From Actinostola sp. cb2023 (Eukaryota; Cnidaria; Anthozoa; Actiniaria; Actinostolidae): a stretch of 64,000 bases of DNA. Under the pieces are notes generated by a model, which did no database searches, was not told the origin of the DNA, and saw only the letters and a program-made list of their open reading frames with translations. Shown here piece by piece: positions 19,442-30,592 of this stretch. Both the position numbers and the translations under genes were made by a program. Where the stretch lies: NCBI GenBank assembly GCA_033675265.1, contig JAUJYZ010000209.1, positions 790,045-854,044 of the forward strand, written 5' to 3'. Position 1 is the stretch's first letter, and each line of letters starts with the position of its first letter.

Positions 19442-20588
19442 AGGTACTTCATGTTCAACGAACATTAGTATTAGCAGACGCATCAGCCGTTTCAATCAAC
19501 GTTGTCGCTAAAAGCGTAAGTGACATCACCGAGGGAGCATGGGTAATTTTGATTGTTTGAGGCATCACAAGTCAAAAAAGTTGTATACAAATACTAATTT
19601 CATTGTCAACGAACATTAGTAGTGTTAGTAGAGGCATCACAAGTCATCATCGTTGTAACAAAAGGTACTTCATCACCAACGAACATTAGTAGTGTTAGTA
19701 GAGGCATCACAAGTCATCATCGTTGTGACAAAAGGTACTTCATCACCAACGAACATTAGTAGTGTTAGTAGATGCATCACAAGTCATCATCGTTGTGACA
19801 AAAGGTACTTCATCACCAACGAACATTAGTAGTGTTAGTAGAGGCATCACAAGTCACCATCGTTGTGACAAAAGGTACTTCATCACCAACGAACATTAGT
19901 AGTGTTAGTAGAGGCATCACAAGTCACCATCGTTGTGACAAAAGGTACTTCATCACCAACGAACATTAGTAGTGTTAGCAGAGACATCACAAGTCACCAT
20001 CGTTGTAACAAAAGGTACTTCATCACTAAACGAACATTAGTAGTGTTAGCAGAGACATCACAAGTCATCATCGTTGTAACAAAATGTACTTCATCACCAA
20101 CGAACATTAGTAGTGTTAGCAGAGACATCACAAGTCATCATCGTTGTAACAAAAGGTACTTCATCACCAACGAACATTAGTAGTGTTAGCAGAGGCATCA
20201 CAAGTCATCATCGTTGTGACAAAAAGTACTTCATCACCAACGAACATTAGTAGTGTTAGCAGAGACATCACAAGTCACATCACAAGTCACTATCGTTGTA
20301 ACAAAAGGTACTTCATCACCAACGAACATTAGTAGTGTTAGCAGAGACATCACTAGTCACCATCGTTGTGACAAAAGGTACTTCATCACCAACGAACATT
20401 AGTAGTGTTAGCAGAGACATCACAAGTCACCATCGTTGTGACAAAAGGTACTTCATCACTAAACGAACATTAGTAGTGTTAGCAGAGGCATCACAAGTCA
20501 ACATCGTTGTGACAAAAGGTACTTCATCACCAACGAACATTAGTAGTGTTAGTAGAGACATCACAAGTCATCATCGTTGTAACAAGGT
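19442..20588 (+). repeat. 69-bp minisatellite, about 16 copies
   Basis: The unit contains aaaggtacttcatcacc, aacgaacattagtagtgtta and gaggcatcacaagtcatcat. The period is 69 bp (23 codons), so open frames run through several copies. Related single-copy sequence (aaaggtacttcattatcaa, near 19056) occurs just upstream, so the array probably expanded from local intron DNA. It lies between the CTLD remnant and the linker exon 20814. Confidence 0.93.
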
Positions 20589-20813
20589 ACTTGTCAGTAT
20601 GCGCTGTGTTGTCCTACACACCGGTAGTAGATGGAATGTTATCCATCATAAAATCAGAACAAGAACAGATTCTTGTGGATCCTACGAACCAATGAAAATA
20701 TCACATGCTTCTCAACGATACAATACAATTCAGGAAATAAAATAGGTTTACATGGTTTGCTCGCTTCATGTACTGAATGATATTATATATTCTTTTACTT
20801 TCCATTTTCACAG

Positions 20814-20849
20814 CGTCCGTTGTTAAACCCAAATACTCCAGGACTGCAA
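20814..20849 (+). CDS. Short linker exon (right gene)
   Basis: 36 bp, phase 1 to 1, acceptor ttttcacag, donor gtaagt. It encodes ASVVKPKYSRTA. No domain. Called from splice sites, phase and position directly before the LamG exons. Confidence 0.55.
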
Positions 20850-20911
20850 GTAAGTGCATTGTTTGTCTGTAGAAACCTTAATGACATTACTAAACGTTTT
20901 TATCGCTTCAG

Positions 20912-21395
20912 ATTGGATCAGTACAACTGACTTCTATTGGCCCCTCGATGCACTACTGGGTGACCAGGTGCTGGGCACGTCTTCAGCACAAATCAAAGGA
21001 AACATAACCGTGTCAAGCTTGCTACAGAATAACAAGAATGTCCTACGATTCGCTGGTTATAATGCCTTTATACCAGTTGGAGACTTCCCGCACCAGTGCA
21101 TAAGCGACGCAGAAGCTTGTACGTATGGATTCACTATCTCGTTGATTGTCAAATTCAACTCAGATGCAGCTGGCTGGAATTCCAAGACGTTTCTGGTGGA
21201 TTCGATCAATGATGATACCTTTTCTACATCAAGAGGTTTCGCGATATATCTTGAAAATGGTCGGTTATACGTCGTGGTGTTGACAAGGGAAAAGAAATGG
21301 TATCTTGGTACTTACCTGCGTGTAGGAATCTGGCAACATATTGTTGTAACGTGGACGAATCTTGCCCTTAGGTTGAACATTAACCGTATGAATAG
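20912..21395 (+). CDS. LamG/pentraxin-like domain, exon 1 (right gene)
   Basis: 484 bp, phase 1 to 2, acceptor cgcttcag, donor gtgggt. It encodes DFYWPLDALLGDQVLGTS, then GFTISLIVKFNSD, GFAIYLENGRLYVVVL and WQHIVVTW. This is the concanavalin A-like jelly-roll pattern of LamG/LamGL domains (fy.PLd......tisfWvk...W.hiv.tw). Completed by exon 21829-22001. Confidence 0.85.
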
Positions 21396-21828
21396 GTGGG
21401 TAGTAGATTGAGCAGCAGTGTATTTTAAATCTCTACATAATCCGATATACATTGTATAGCTTATTACTTGTAAATTGGCTTGAAAAGGCCTATTGGGGAG
21501 TGTCCAATAAAATGTATGTATGTATTGTACACGCAGTTTATCTCGTCCTGGTCACTCGCTGTCAGTGCCATATCACGTGGCGGTGAACATATCTTGATTG
21601 CAGGGTGTGATCACCTACGTGTAAAATCTTTTGGGTTCAGATCGAAAATTGCTACTGTGGATATAGCATGGGATTGAACGGTGCTGTTTCACATACTGAT
21701 AGATAGATAACTTATTGGTCAAAAAGCATTGACTGTCATTGTGTAATTATAAAAATGTACAACGGCAATAGTGTATCTGTTTGTGTGCTTGACTACCAAT
21801 AACTCTTGGTATCTTCTTTGTTGCCCAG

Positions 21829-22001
21829 TGCCTCTAGCATCTATGGCTCTTTCCTGAGACCCATCCACAATATCAACAATCCTAGCCTAACTATTGGAAG
21901 CAGATCTACACAGCAAGTCAAAGGAAGCTATTACATGCGATCACTGGCTGTGTGGTATCGAAAGTTAAGTTCTGCAGAGATTGTGGACATCTACAATGCA
22001 G
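21829..22001 (+). CDS. LamG-like domain, exon 2 (right gene)
   Basis: 173 bp, phase 2 to 1, acceptor ttgcccag, donor gtacaa. It encodes ASSIYGSFLRPI, LTIGSRSTQQVKGSYYMRSL, AVWYRKLSSAEIVDIYNAG. The l.iG.......G..yidelavW.raLs..Ei..iY..G ending is diagnostic of LamG-like/pentraxin folds. Confidence 0.87.
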
Positions 22002-22215
22002 GTACAAACAGTGTGCACATGTTTTCATACAAGTATCAGCTAACATGGCTGTGTTCCTTCTCGCTTCTCGTCTTGTTGCTTCCATATCTCATCTTCTACC
22101 TCGTTGTCTTCCTACACTCCGTCCACCTGTAGTTGCTTATCGTCTTTTTCATTAATTTTTCTACTCTATAATCCTTCTGGTCTCAAAATGGTGTGTTGTT
22201 GTTGTTTCGTTTCAG

Positions 22216-22416
22216 AGTTTGGTAATTGTAAGCTTGGGTGGAAAGAGTTTGGTCAATATTGCTATCAATTTAATTACGACAAGAAAAATTGGCAAGCAGC
22301 GCGCCTGCAGTGTCAACAACGAGGTGGAGAACTGGTCAGCATTAATTCACCAGTAGAGCAGGCGCATGTCAGCCTCGAAGCTGGAGAATACGGCCTTGCG
22401 ACATACGCTTGGATTG
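22216..22416 (+). CDS. CTLD D, first half (right gene)
   Basis: 201 bp, phase 1 to 1, acceptor gtttcag, donor gtgtgt. It encodes CKLGWKEFGQYCYQF, KNWQAARLQC, GGELVSINSPVEQ and the start of WIG. The N-terminal half of a CTLD. Continues in 22798-23007. Confidence 0.9.
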
Positions 22417-22797
22417 GTGTGTATAAATAAGCATTAGTCAGTTTATGAAAAACTTAAATGTAGTATCATTCCTAGAGTGCAGACATACAACCTTGTTATT
22501 TAACTCTAAGCTGGGCACCCTCTGTATCAGCTCTTGCACGTCCAGCTTGTCATACGTAAGAGAATTTACAAAGGTGCCTGGTCCATGGTAGAGATCACAT
22601 ATACTGAAACATTGCGAGCTTAGGCAGCGCGCGAGGGTGGATACACGTGCGATAAATGTTCTATTTTGGGCTGTTCATCGCCTGTACGCATGGCGCGCGT
22701 TCGATGTGATAAAGTTACATCACCTGTGAAATCAAACATGCCCGAGTAGCCGCGGTTTTAGGTGTGTTGTCCTTTGACATCCAATATTTCTTTACAG
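22417..22797. other. Intron, nothing recognised
   Basis: 381 bp intron inside the split CTLD D, with no repeat or gene visible. Confidence 0.5.
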
Positions 22798-23007
22798 GCT
22801 TCCATGACAAGTCCATTGAGAGTGCATGGGAGTGGTCTGATGGGACAACCCCTCGCTTCAGTAACTGGTACAACGCTCAACCCGATAACTGGGTCGATCA
22901 GGAGGATTGTGGTCATACTTATTCGCAGTGGTGGGCGTTAGGAAGATGGAATGACATCACGTGTAACAGTGCACTGTCTTATATCTGTAAAAGCAAAAAA
23001 GGCCTAG
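22798..23007 (+). CDS. CTLD D, second half, QPD type (right gene)
   Basis: 210 bp, phase 1 to 1, acceptor tttacag, donor gtaata. It encodes GFHDKSIESAWEWSDG, NAQPDNW, EDCGH, RWNDITC and SYICK. QPD in place of EPN predicts galactose-type specificity, and WND is present for Ca2+ coordination. Confidence 0.9.
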
Positions 23008-23217
23008 GTAATAACATTTCAGCTCAACGGAAATGTTTCCTGTTGCAGAACATGTCTTTCTGTAATGTTGTAATTATTGTGCTTGAACTGTAGCTTTTAG
23101 GCAAACTTGCATGTGTTAGAGAAGCTCATTTCGTGAACAACATGTGCTAATTGTCCGATGAGATGATGGAATAAGCCTGGGTTACACTAGTTTTCCATTT
23201 CTTGTGCTTGCGACTGT

Positions 23218-23692
23218 CATTGCGTCGGACCCGGTTTTACATGACACAAGTTCTTATGCTTGCGTCGGACCCGTTTTTACATGACACAAGTTCTTATGCT
23301 TGCGTCGGATCCGATTTTACATGACACAAGTTCTTATGCTTGCGTTGGACCTGTTTTGACATGACACAAGTTCTTATGCTTGCGTCGGACCCGTTTTTAC
23401 ATGACACAAGTTCTTATGCTTGCGTTGGACCCGTTTTTACATGACACAAGTTCTTATGCTTGTGTCGGACCCGGTTTTACATGACACAAGTTCTTATGCT
23501 TGCGTCGGACCCGTTTTTACATGACACAAGTTCTTATGCTTGCGTCAGACCCGGTTTTACATGACACAAGTTCTTATGCTTGTGTCTTGTGTCGGACCCG
23601 GTTTTACATGACACAAGTTCTTATGCTTGCGTCGGACCCGGTTTTACATGACCCGGTTTTACATGACATAAGTTCTTATGCTTGCGTTGGTA
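23218..23692 (+). repeat. 40-bp minisatellite, about 12 copies
   Basis: Unit tgcgtcggacccg followed by tttttacatgacacaagttc and ttatgct, period 40 bp (landmark atgacacaag at 23281 and 23321). Two short partial units lie near the 3' end. Intronic. Confidence 0.92.
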
Positions 23693-23854
23693 GTATAAAC
23701 CAAGCTTTAGTAAGATGATAAATTGATGGGTGGTGTTTATATATTGATCCTACCAATGATGATCATCCAAGGAGGCTTTTAGTGATTTTAATCCCTAAGT
23801 ATTCACTACATATTGTACCTACCTATCACAATAAAATCCTGTTATTTCTTTCAG

Positions 23855-23878
23855 CTAGCGGGGTGTCACCAACCACAG
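23855..23878 (+). CDS. 24-bp linker micro-exon (right gene)
   Basis: Phase 1 to 1, acceptor tctttcag, donor gtaacc, encoding ASGVSPTT. Weak on its own. Position, phase and Ser/Pro/Thr content fit a hinge before the SUEL domain. Confidence 0.45.
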
Positions 23879-23938
23879 GTAACCTGTTTTATTATGATAC
23901 CTCGTTATTATACACTGACAACGAGTTGATTATTATTA

Positions 23939-23969
<31 letters not shown>

Positions 23970-24034
23970 TATTTATTTTTTATTATCAGTTTTTAGTTTA
24001 GTTAATATTAGACAACATTTCTTTGATCTTACAG

Positions 24035-24313
24035 GACCTAAGGTCAAAACCATTTGCGAGTTCACTACAGGATTCATTAGCTGTCCCACCCATACTGTCT
24101 TGTCCGTCACATCAGCTAAGTATGGTCGGACATCTTCCTCGATTTGCGGTCAGATCAGTGTTACGAACTGTATTGTTGATGTTGCGTCTAAAGTACAAAG
24201 CATGTGCAATGGTAAAAGTTATTGCACCTTACGACCTACTAACGCTCTCTTTGGCAATGACCCTTGTCCTACCGTGTCCAAGTACTTGCAAGTGAACTTC
24301 GTTTGTAAGAAAG
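24035..24313 (+). CDS. SUEL-type galactose-binding lectin domain (right gene)
   Basis: 279 bp, phase 1 to 1, acceptor cttacag, donor gtatag. It encodes ICEFTTGFISCP, LSVTSAKYGRTSSSIC, MCNGKSYCTLRPTNALFG, DPCPTVSKYLQVNFVC. The YGR, CnGk..C, FG.DPC and KYL.v.Y/F.C motifs with eight cysteines define the Gal_Lectin/SUEL family, which binds rhamnose or galactose. One complete domain in one exon. Confidence 0.93.
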
Positions 24314-24485
24314 GTATAGTATGACATGATATCATTTGCAATATTATACAAGAACGATGGTATTCTTTATCAGTAATGCTGCACGGACTAAACACATAAA
24401 ACCACTCTATTATTATTGCTACTTCCCCTTGTAATTCTGCAATTAATGTATTCATTTTTAATAATAGTAATAATTTGATCAACAG

Positions 24486-24636
24486 GCACAGTTGCTACTC
24501 CAGGCTGTCCTACAGGCTGGCAAAGATCACCCGATGGTAACGTTTGCTATGGTCTCATGTTGGACAAGAAGAATTGGTTTGATGCACGTGCCTCGTGCAA
24601 GAAGTATGGTGCTGAGTTAGTCAGTATTCACTCAGG
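24486..24636 (+). CDS. CTLD E, first part (right gene)
   Basis: 151 bp, phase 1 to 2, acceptor tcaacag, donor gtaaga. It encodes GCPTGWQRSPDGNVCYGL, NWFDARASC, AELVSIHSG. N-terminal half of a CTLD. The phase-2 end is matched by exon 24711. Confidence 0.88.
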
Positions 24637-24710
24637 GTAAGAACTCTAGTCACATAGAAATTCTCTATTGTAAATGGATTTGATTAACCGACATCTTGTT
24701 CAATGTTCAG

Positions 24711-25655
24711 ATGGGAAAGTTCGTTAGTGACCAGCTTATTGGTGACGTCATGGGATGCTGGTGACGTATGGATTGGACTTACAGACCAAGGTAAACGTGG
24801 CGTATACCGCTGGTCTGATAGCAGCGCAGTCGACTTTACTCACTGGTTCAATGGAGAACCAAACGACAGGAACCCACAGGGTGGCTGTGCGCGGGCGACT
24901 ATGACGATTGGTAGTAGAGATTGGATGTACTGGGTGGACGATGTCAGCAGTAGCAAACTGGCCTATGTGTGCAAAAAGTATAGAAACAATTTTGTTCCAT
25001 CGATAAAGGCACCCACTACAATCCCATCAGGCCCCTGTCCCGTGGGTTGGATCGTTTATGGAGTTGGTTGCTATAAAGTTTTTATGCAACAAAAAACCTG
25101 GACGTCTGCTCGTGATGCATGTCGGGGGTTCTCCAAGACCAACCTTGTCAGCATTCACGATGCATCAGAAAACACTTTTGTACAAACTTTAACGAACAGT
25201 ACATTTGACGCTTGGATCGGACTCAACGATCGTGGAACCATTTCTGGTCATCTGTGGAGTGATCACAGTGCTGTTCAGTTCACCAACTGGGGCCCTGCAC
25301 AACCTGACAGTCATTCTGGTCAGCAGCCTTGTGTAGTTCTGAAATCAACCGGTGGCTGGTACGATGTTGGCTGCTTTGCAACCAGGCCATATATTTGTAA
25401 AATGAGGAGGCCCTCTTCAGCAACAAGCCCTGGTCCTTCATCTATAACACCCATGCCGACTACCCAAGTTGCTGGTATTTGTGATCCTGGTTGGGTGTAC
25501 TGGAACCAACTCTGCTATCACTTTTCTAACGAGTCATTGTCCAATCAACGCTCGTGGTTCGAGGCTCGGGGTTTGTGTAGAAAAGTACGAGGAGATCTTG
25601 TGAGTTTGAGGAACGCTGCTGAAAACCAGTTTGTGTTTAGCGAAGTCCAGAAGAG
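24711..25655 (+). CDS. CTLD E end, CTLD F, CTLD G start (right gene)
   Basis: 945 bp exon, phase 2 to 2, acceptor atgttcag, donor gtatct. Residues 1-100: rest of CTLD E (VWIGLTDQ, GEPNDR, AYVCKK). About 110-230: CTLD F (CPVGW, GCYKV, WIGLNDRG, QPDSHSGQQPC, PYICK). A Ser/Pro/Thr linker follows. About 255-315: first half of CTLD G (CDPGWVYWNQLCYHF, LVSLRNAAENQFV). EPN in E and QPD in F suggest different sugar preference. E has WVDD and F has WYD in place of WND. The donor is immediately followed by the 39-bp minisatellite. Confidence 0.9.
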
Positions 25656-25673
25656 GTATCTGTTTGATGAAAA

Positions 25674-28105
25674 CATTATCTGATAGAACCACCTACACCC
25701 CCTAGGTATCTAAATTATCTGATAGAACCACCTACACCCCCTAAGTATCTAAATTATCTAATAGAACCACCTACACCCCCTAAGTATCTAAATTATACGA
25801 TAGAACCACCTACACCCCCTAGGTATCTAAATTATCTGATAGAACCACCTACACCCCCTAAGTATCTAAATTATCTGATAGAACCACCTACACCCCCTAA
25901 GTATCTAAATTATCTGATAGAACCACCTACACCCCCTAAGTATCTAAATTATCTGATAGAACCACCTACACCCCCTAAGTATCTAAATTATCTGATAGAA
26001 CCGCCTACACCCCCTAAGTATCTAAATTATCTGATAGAACCACCTACACCCCCTAAGTATCTAAATTATCTAATAGAACCACCTACACCCCCTAAGTATC
26101 TAAGTTATCTGATAGAACCACCTACACCCCCTAAGTATCTAAGTTATCTGATAGAACCACCTACACCCCCTAAGTATCTAAATTATCTGATAGAAGCACC
26201 TACACCCCCTAAGTATCTAAATTATCTGATAGAACCACCTACACCCCCTAAGTATCTAAATTATCTGATAGAACCACCCTACACCCCCTAAGTATCTAAA
26301 TTATCTAATAGAACCACCTACACCCCCTAAGTATCTAAATTATCTGATAGAACCACCTACACCCCCTAAGTATCTAAGTTATCTGATAGAACCACCTACA
26401 CCCCCTAAGTATCTAAATTATCTGATAGAACCACCTACACCCCCTAAGTATCTAAGTTATCTGATAGAACCACCTACACCCCCTAAGTATCTAAGTTATC
26501 TGATAGAACCACCTACACCCCCTAAGTATCTAAATTATCTGATAGAAGCACCTACACCCCCTAAGTATCTAAATTATCTGATAGAACCACCTACACCCCC
26601 TAAGTATCTAAATTATCTGATAGAACCACCTACACCCCCTAAGTATCTAAATTATCTAATAGAACCACCTACACCCCCTAAGTATCTAAATTATCTGATA
26701 GAACCACCTACACCACCTACACCCCCTAAGTATCTAAATTATCTGATAGAACCACCTACACCCCCTAAGTATCTAAGTTATCTGATAGAACCACCTACAC
26801 CCCCTAAGTATCTAAATTATCTGATAGAACCACCTACACCCCCTAAGTATCTAAATTATCTGATAGAACCACCTACACCCCCTAAGTATCTAAATTATCT
26901 GATAGAACCACCTACACCCCCTAAGTATCTAAATTATCTGATAGAACCACCTACACCCCCTAAGTATCTAAGTTATCTGATAGAACCACCTACACCCCCT
27001 AAGTATCTAAGTTATCTGATAGAACCACCTACACCCCCTAAGTATCTAAATTATCTGATAGAAGCACCTACACCCCCTAAGTATCTAAATTATCTGATAG
27101 GACCACCTACACCCCCTAAGTATCTAAATTATCTGATAGAACCACCTACACCCCCTAAGTATCTAAATTATCTAATAGAACCACCTACACCCCCTAAGTA
27201 TCTAAATTATCTGATAGAACCACCTACACCCCCTAAGTATCTAAGTTATCTGATAGAACCACCTACACCCCCTAAGTATCTAAATTATCTGATAGAACCA
27301 CCTACACCCCCTAAGTATCTAAATTATCTGATAGAACCACCTACACCCCCTAAGTATCTAAATTATCTAATAGAACCACCTACACCCCCTAAGTATCTAA
27401 ATTATCTGATAGAACCACCTACACCACCTACACCCCCTAAGTATCTAAATTATCTGATAGAACCACCTACACCCCCTAAGTATCTAAGTTATCTGATAGA
27501 ACCACCTACACCCCCTAAGTATCTAAATTATCTGATAGAACCACCTACACCCCCTAAGTATCTAAATTATCTGATAGAACCACCTACACCCCCTAAGTAT
27601 CTAAATTATCTGATAGAACCACCTACACCCCCTAAGTATCTAAATTATCTGATAGAACCACCTACACCCCCTAAGTATCTAAGTTATCTGATAGAACCAC
27701 CTACACCCCCTAAGTATCTAAGTTATCTGATAGAACCACCTACACCCCCTAAGTATCTAAATTATCTGATAGAAGCACCTACACCCCCTAAGTATCTAAA
27801 TTATCTGATAGGACCACCTACACCCCCTAAGTATCTAAATTATCTGATAGAACCACCTACACCCCCTAAGTATCTAAATTATCTAATAGAACCACCTACA
27901 CACCCCCTAAGTATCTAAATTATCTGATAGAACCACCTACACCCCCTAAGTATCTAAGTTATCTGATAGAACCACCTACACCCCCTAAGTATCTAAATTA
28001 TCTGATAGAACCACCTACACCCCCTAAGTATCAGTAAATTATCTAATAGAACCACCTACACCCCCTTAGTATCTAAATTATCTAATAGAACCACCTACAC
28101 CCCCT
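25674..28105 (+). repeat. 39-bp minisatellite, about 62 copies, with higher-order repeat
   Basis: Unit ctgatagaaccacctacacc plus ccctaagtatctaaattat, 39 bp. The first copy grows directly out of the sequence after the donor at 25656. Variant units recur in blocks: gaagcacc at about 26191, 26548, 27061 and 27776, gataggacc at about 27098 and 27812, and a 12-bp cacctacaccac insertion near 26705 and 27419. The last two spacings show a higher-order period of about 714 bp. All inside one intron that splits CTLD G. Confidence 0.95.
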
Positions 28106-28148
28106 CTCGAGTCCCTTCTTTTAAAACACTCGTTGATTTTTACCATAG

Positions 28149-28825
28149 ATACCGTAAGTGGGTGGTGTGGATTGGTCTTAATGACCTTGGTACAGAAGGC
28201 GTGTACACGTGGAGCGATGCTTCACCTCTATCATACACCAATTTCGCGAACAACGAGCCTAACGACTGGAGGGGGATGGAAGACTGTATGGAAATGAGAA
28301 GATACGATGGCAAATGGAATGACCAAAACTGTGGACTACAACAGCCATTTGTGTGTCGAAAACATAACAATTCAGTGATCCCTCCCTACACGATGGTGCC
28401 ACCAACACCTGGCCCTGCCGTGGGGAAATGCAATCCAACCTGGGTCAACTACGACAAGAGCTGCTATAAGTTTGTCTTTATGGAGCTCCAGAACTGGGCC
28501 AACGCCCAGTCAGTGTGCCAAGCTGGTGCTAATGGAAACATGAACGGAAGTCTTGTATCCATTAATAACATGTACGAACAGGCTTTTATCAGCACCGTCA
28601 TTAATGGTTATCACGGTAACCTTTGGATTGGACTGAATGACATTCATACTGAAGGCACTTACGCATGGATCGACAATAATCCCGTTACTTTTGTCAACTG
28701 GGAAAAGGGAAAACCATCCTACAGTTATTATTCTGACTGTGTGGATATGATGACCACAAAAGCATCACTCGGTCGCTGGGATGTTCAAGCTTGTACCAAC
28801 TTTCATGGATATATTTGTGAGGCAG
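28149..28825 (+). CDS. CTLD G end and complete CTLD H (right gene)
   Basis: 677 bp, phase 2 to 1, acceptor taccatag, donor gttagt. The first part completes CTLD G: VVWIGLNDLGTEG, NNEPNDW, EDCMEM, KWNDQNC, PFVCRK (EPN, WND: mannose type). After a Pro-rich linker (VIPPYTMVPPTPGPA), CTLD H follows: CNPTWVNYDKSCYKF, LVSINNMYEQ, LWIGLND, KPSYSYYSDC, RWDVQAC, GYICEAG. H lacks EPN/QPD and WND, so it is unlikely to bind sugar through Ca2+. Confidence 0.9.
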
Positions 28826-28998
28826 GTTAGTGATGAAATACTGATCTCTGTCAAGACCACCTCTCGAGAAGGGCCCAATCCCCCCACCCATTTCCCTTCC
28901 CCTCCCCCTTCCCGTCCCTTTGGGCCGCTACGCAGGCTATAACAGAGCATCATAACAGATCAAAACCAACATTTATTCTTTGATCTATTCTTTTACAG

Positions 28999-29025
28999 CC
29001 GCTCTTCCACTGGGCCCGACACCAG
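28999..29025 (+). CDS. 27-bp linker micro-exon (right gene)
   Basis: Phase 1 to 1, acceptor ttttacag, donor gtaaat, encoding AALPLGPTP. Like the other small Pro/Thr exons of this gene. The next phase-compatible lectin exon is 20 kb away at 49480. Confidence 0.45.
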
Positions 29026-29079
29026 GTAAATCTTTTACATTGATTTTCTTTCTTTTCTTCTTTACGTTCCATTCGATCC

Positions 29080-29402
29080 GTTTGTTCGTTTGTCTGTCTG
29101 TCTGTTTGTTCGTTTGTCTGTCTGTTTGTTTGTTTGTTTGTTTGTTTGTTCGTTTGTCTGTCTGTCTGTTTGTTCGTTTGTCTGTCTGTCTGTCTGTTTG
29201 TTTGTTTGTTTGTTCGTTTGTCTGTTTGTTTGTTTGTTTGTTTGTCTGTGTTTGTTTGTTTGTTTGTCTGTCTGTCTGTCTGTCTGTTTATTTGTTTGTT
29301 TGTTGTTTGTCAGTTTGTGTTTGTTTGTTCGTTTGTCTGTCTGTGTGTTTGTTTGTTTGTTTGTTTGTGTGTTTGTTTGTTTGTTTGTTTGTTTGTTTGT
29401 TT
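29080..29402. repeat. TTTG/TCTG tetranucleotide tract
   Basis: About 320 bp of tttg, tctg and ttcg quadruplets. Open frames on both strands (Cys/Leu/Val/Phe on plus, Thr/Asn/Lys/Gln on minus) are by-products. An ATT microsatellite of about 100 bp follows at 29505-29606, and an AAT run at 29681-29717. Confidence 0.95.
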
Positions 29403-29505
29403 CTACTTTTTGTGGGACTTTCGCCAACTTTCTTCTGGATTATTTGTTGTATTTAGTTCACCAGGGCACCCATTGGTATCAAGGGTTCGTCCTGGTTAAA
29501 GATGA

Positions 29506-29544
<39 letters not shown>

Positions 29545-29554
29545 GTTATTGTTA

Positions 29555-29607
<53 letters not shown>

Positions 29608-29679
29608 ATAAATTGGTCAACAAGGTGTTGTTTTATTGCCGATTTCTTCTCAAACACTTCTGTAATTAACACACTGAAG

Positions 29680-29718
<39 letters not shown>

Positions 29719-29804
29719 TAGGCTACCTAACAGCAGTGAATGCTGACCGTGAATGCAATGTTTATAGTAGTTGTGGATAAGAGTTGGTGCGGCGGAGAGC
29801 TTAG

Positions 29805-29952
29805 AGTGATTCCAATCAGAAACCTGGGCACTACTAATTAGCTGTCATGATCAGTGTATATTAGATGCAAAGTAACAAAAGACAACAAAAGAGTGAGCGT
29901 CTAATAGTGTGTATTGGTGTAGTTAGTAATGCCCAGGTTTATTGGAATCACT
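29805..29952 (+). mobile_element. TIR MITE, copy 1 of an inverted pair
   Basis: Starts agtgattccaatcagaaacc and ends aggtttattggaatcact. The terminal inverted repeat is about 30 bp including cctgggca.tactaa. The 148-bp interior is non-coding. An almost identical copy lies 42 bp away in the opposite orientation. Confidence 0.85.
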
Positions 29953-29994
29953 ACTGTAGTTATGAAATGTTTTGTTTTATGTAAGGGCAAGTAG

Positions 29995-30134
29995 AGTGAT
30001 TCCAATAAACCTGGGCATTACTAACTACACCAATACACACTATTAGACGCTCACTCTTTTGTTTTCTTTTGTTTTCTTTGCATCTAATAAACACTGACAG
30101 CTAATTAGTAGTGCCCAGGTTTATTGGAATCACT
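29995..30134 (-). mobile_element. TIR MITE, copy 2, inverted
   Basis: 140-bp reverse-oriented copy of the element at 29805-29952, sharing agtgattccaataaacctgg, the inner acaccaatacacactattag and both ends. The pair forms a large palindrome of about 330 bp. Confidence 0.85.
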
Positions 30135-30592
30135 CTATGCAAATTATTAGGCGAGTCTACCTTTCTTTGTTTTGAATAGTATTTGTCTATTTGAAAAAGT
30201 GGATAGCTTATGAATAACTAATGTATTACTTATAATTGAGATTTCAATGCGAATATTCACACTTGAAACTGACACACGGTCAGCCGGCACTAATCAGCTC
30301 AATTAATACGGTGATCTTCAACTACACAATTCCCACGAAAAGCACAAGATACGGTATCTGATGGGCTTACAAGTCAGGATATACCGCGTGCTAAAGAAAC
30401 ATGCATACACATGTACAAATTAATTAGGGACACATATTTTGGGCACGACATTTACCGATCAGAAACGCGAAAACAACTCACTTCAGGCTATAGCGTATGT
30501 AGGAGTTGGCGCGAAAAGCATGATGGTTCTTGAGAATTGCATGATGGTTCTTGGAAACTGCATGTCGGGTAAAAATATGTGAATGAATTAGA

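Larger units (their letters stand above)
10007..29025 (+). other. Right lectin gene model (modular multi-lectin protein)
   Basis: Exons follow one another almost entirely in phase 1: signal peptide, CTLD A', Pro/Thr linker, CTLD B' (two exons), CTLD C', F5/8C, CTLD remnant, linker, LamG (two exons), CTLD D (two exons), linker, SUEL lectin, CTLDs E-H and another linker. The predicted product is a large secreted or surface pattern-recognition-type lectin. EPN-type (mannose) and QPD-type (galactose) CTLDs alternate. Frameshifts at the second F5/8C exon and the CTLD remnant mean that either the gene is partly decayed or alternative exons skip these parts. The 3' end may extend to 62.1 kb. Confidence 0.6.
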
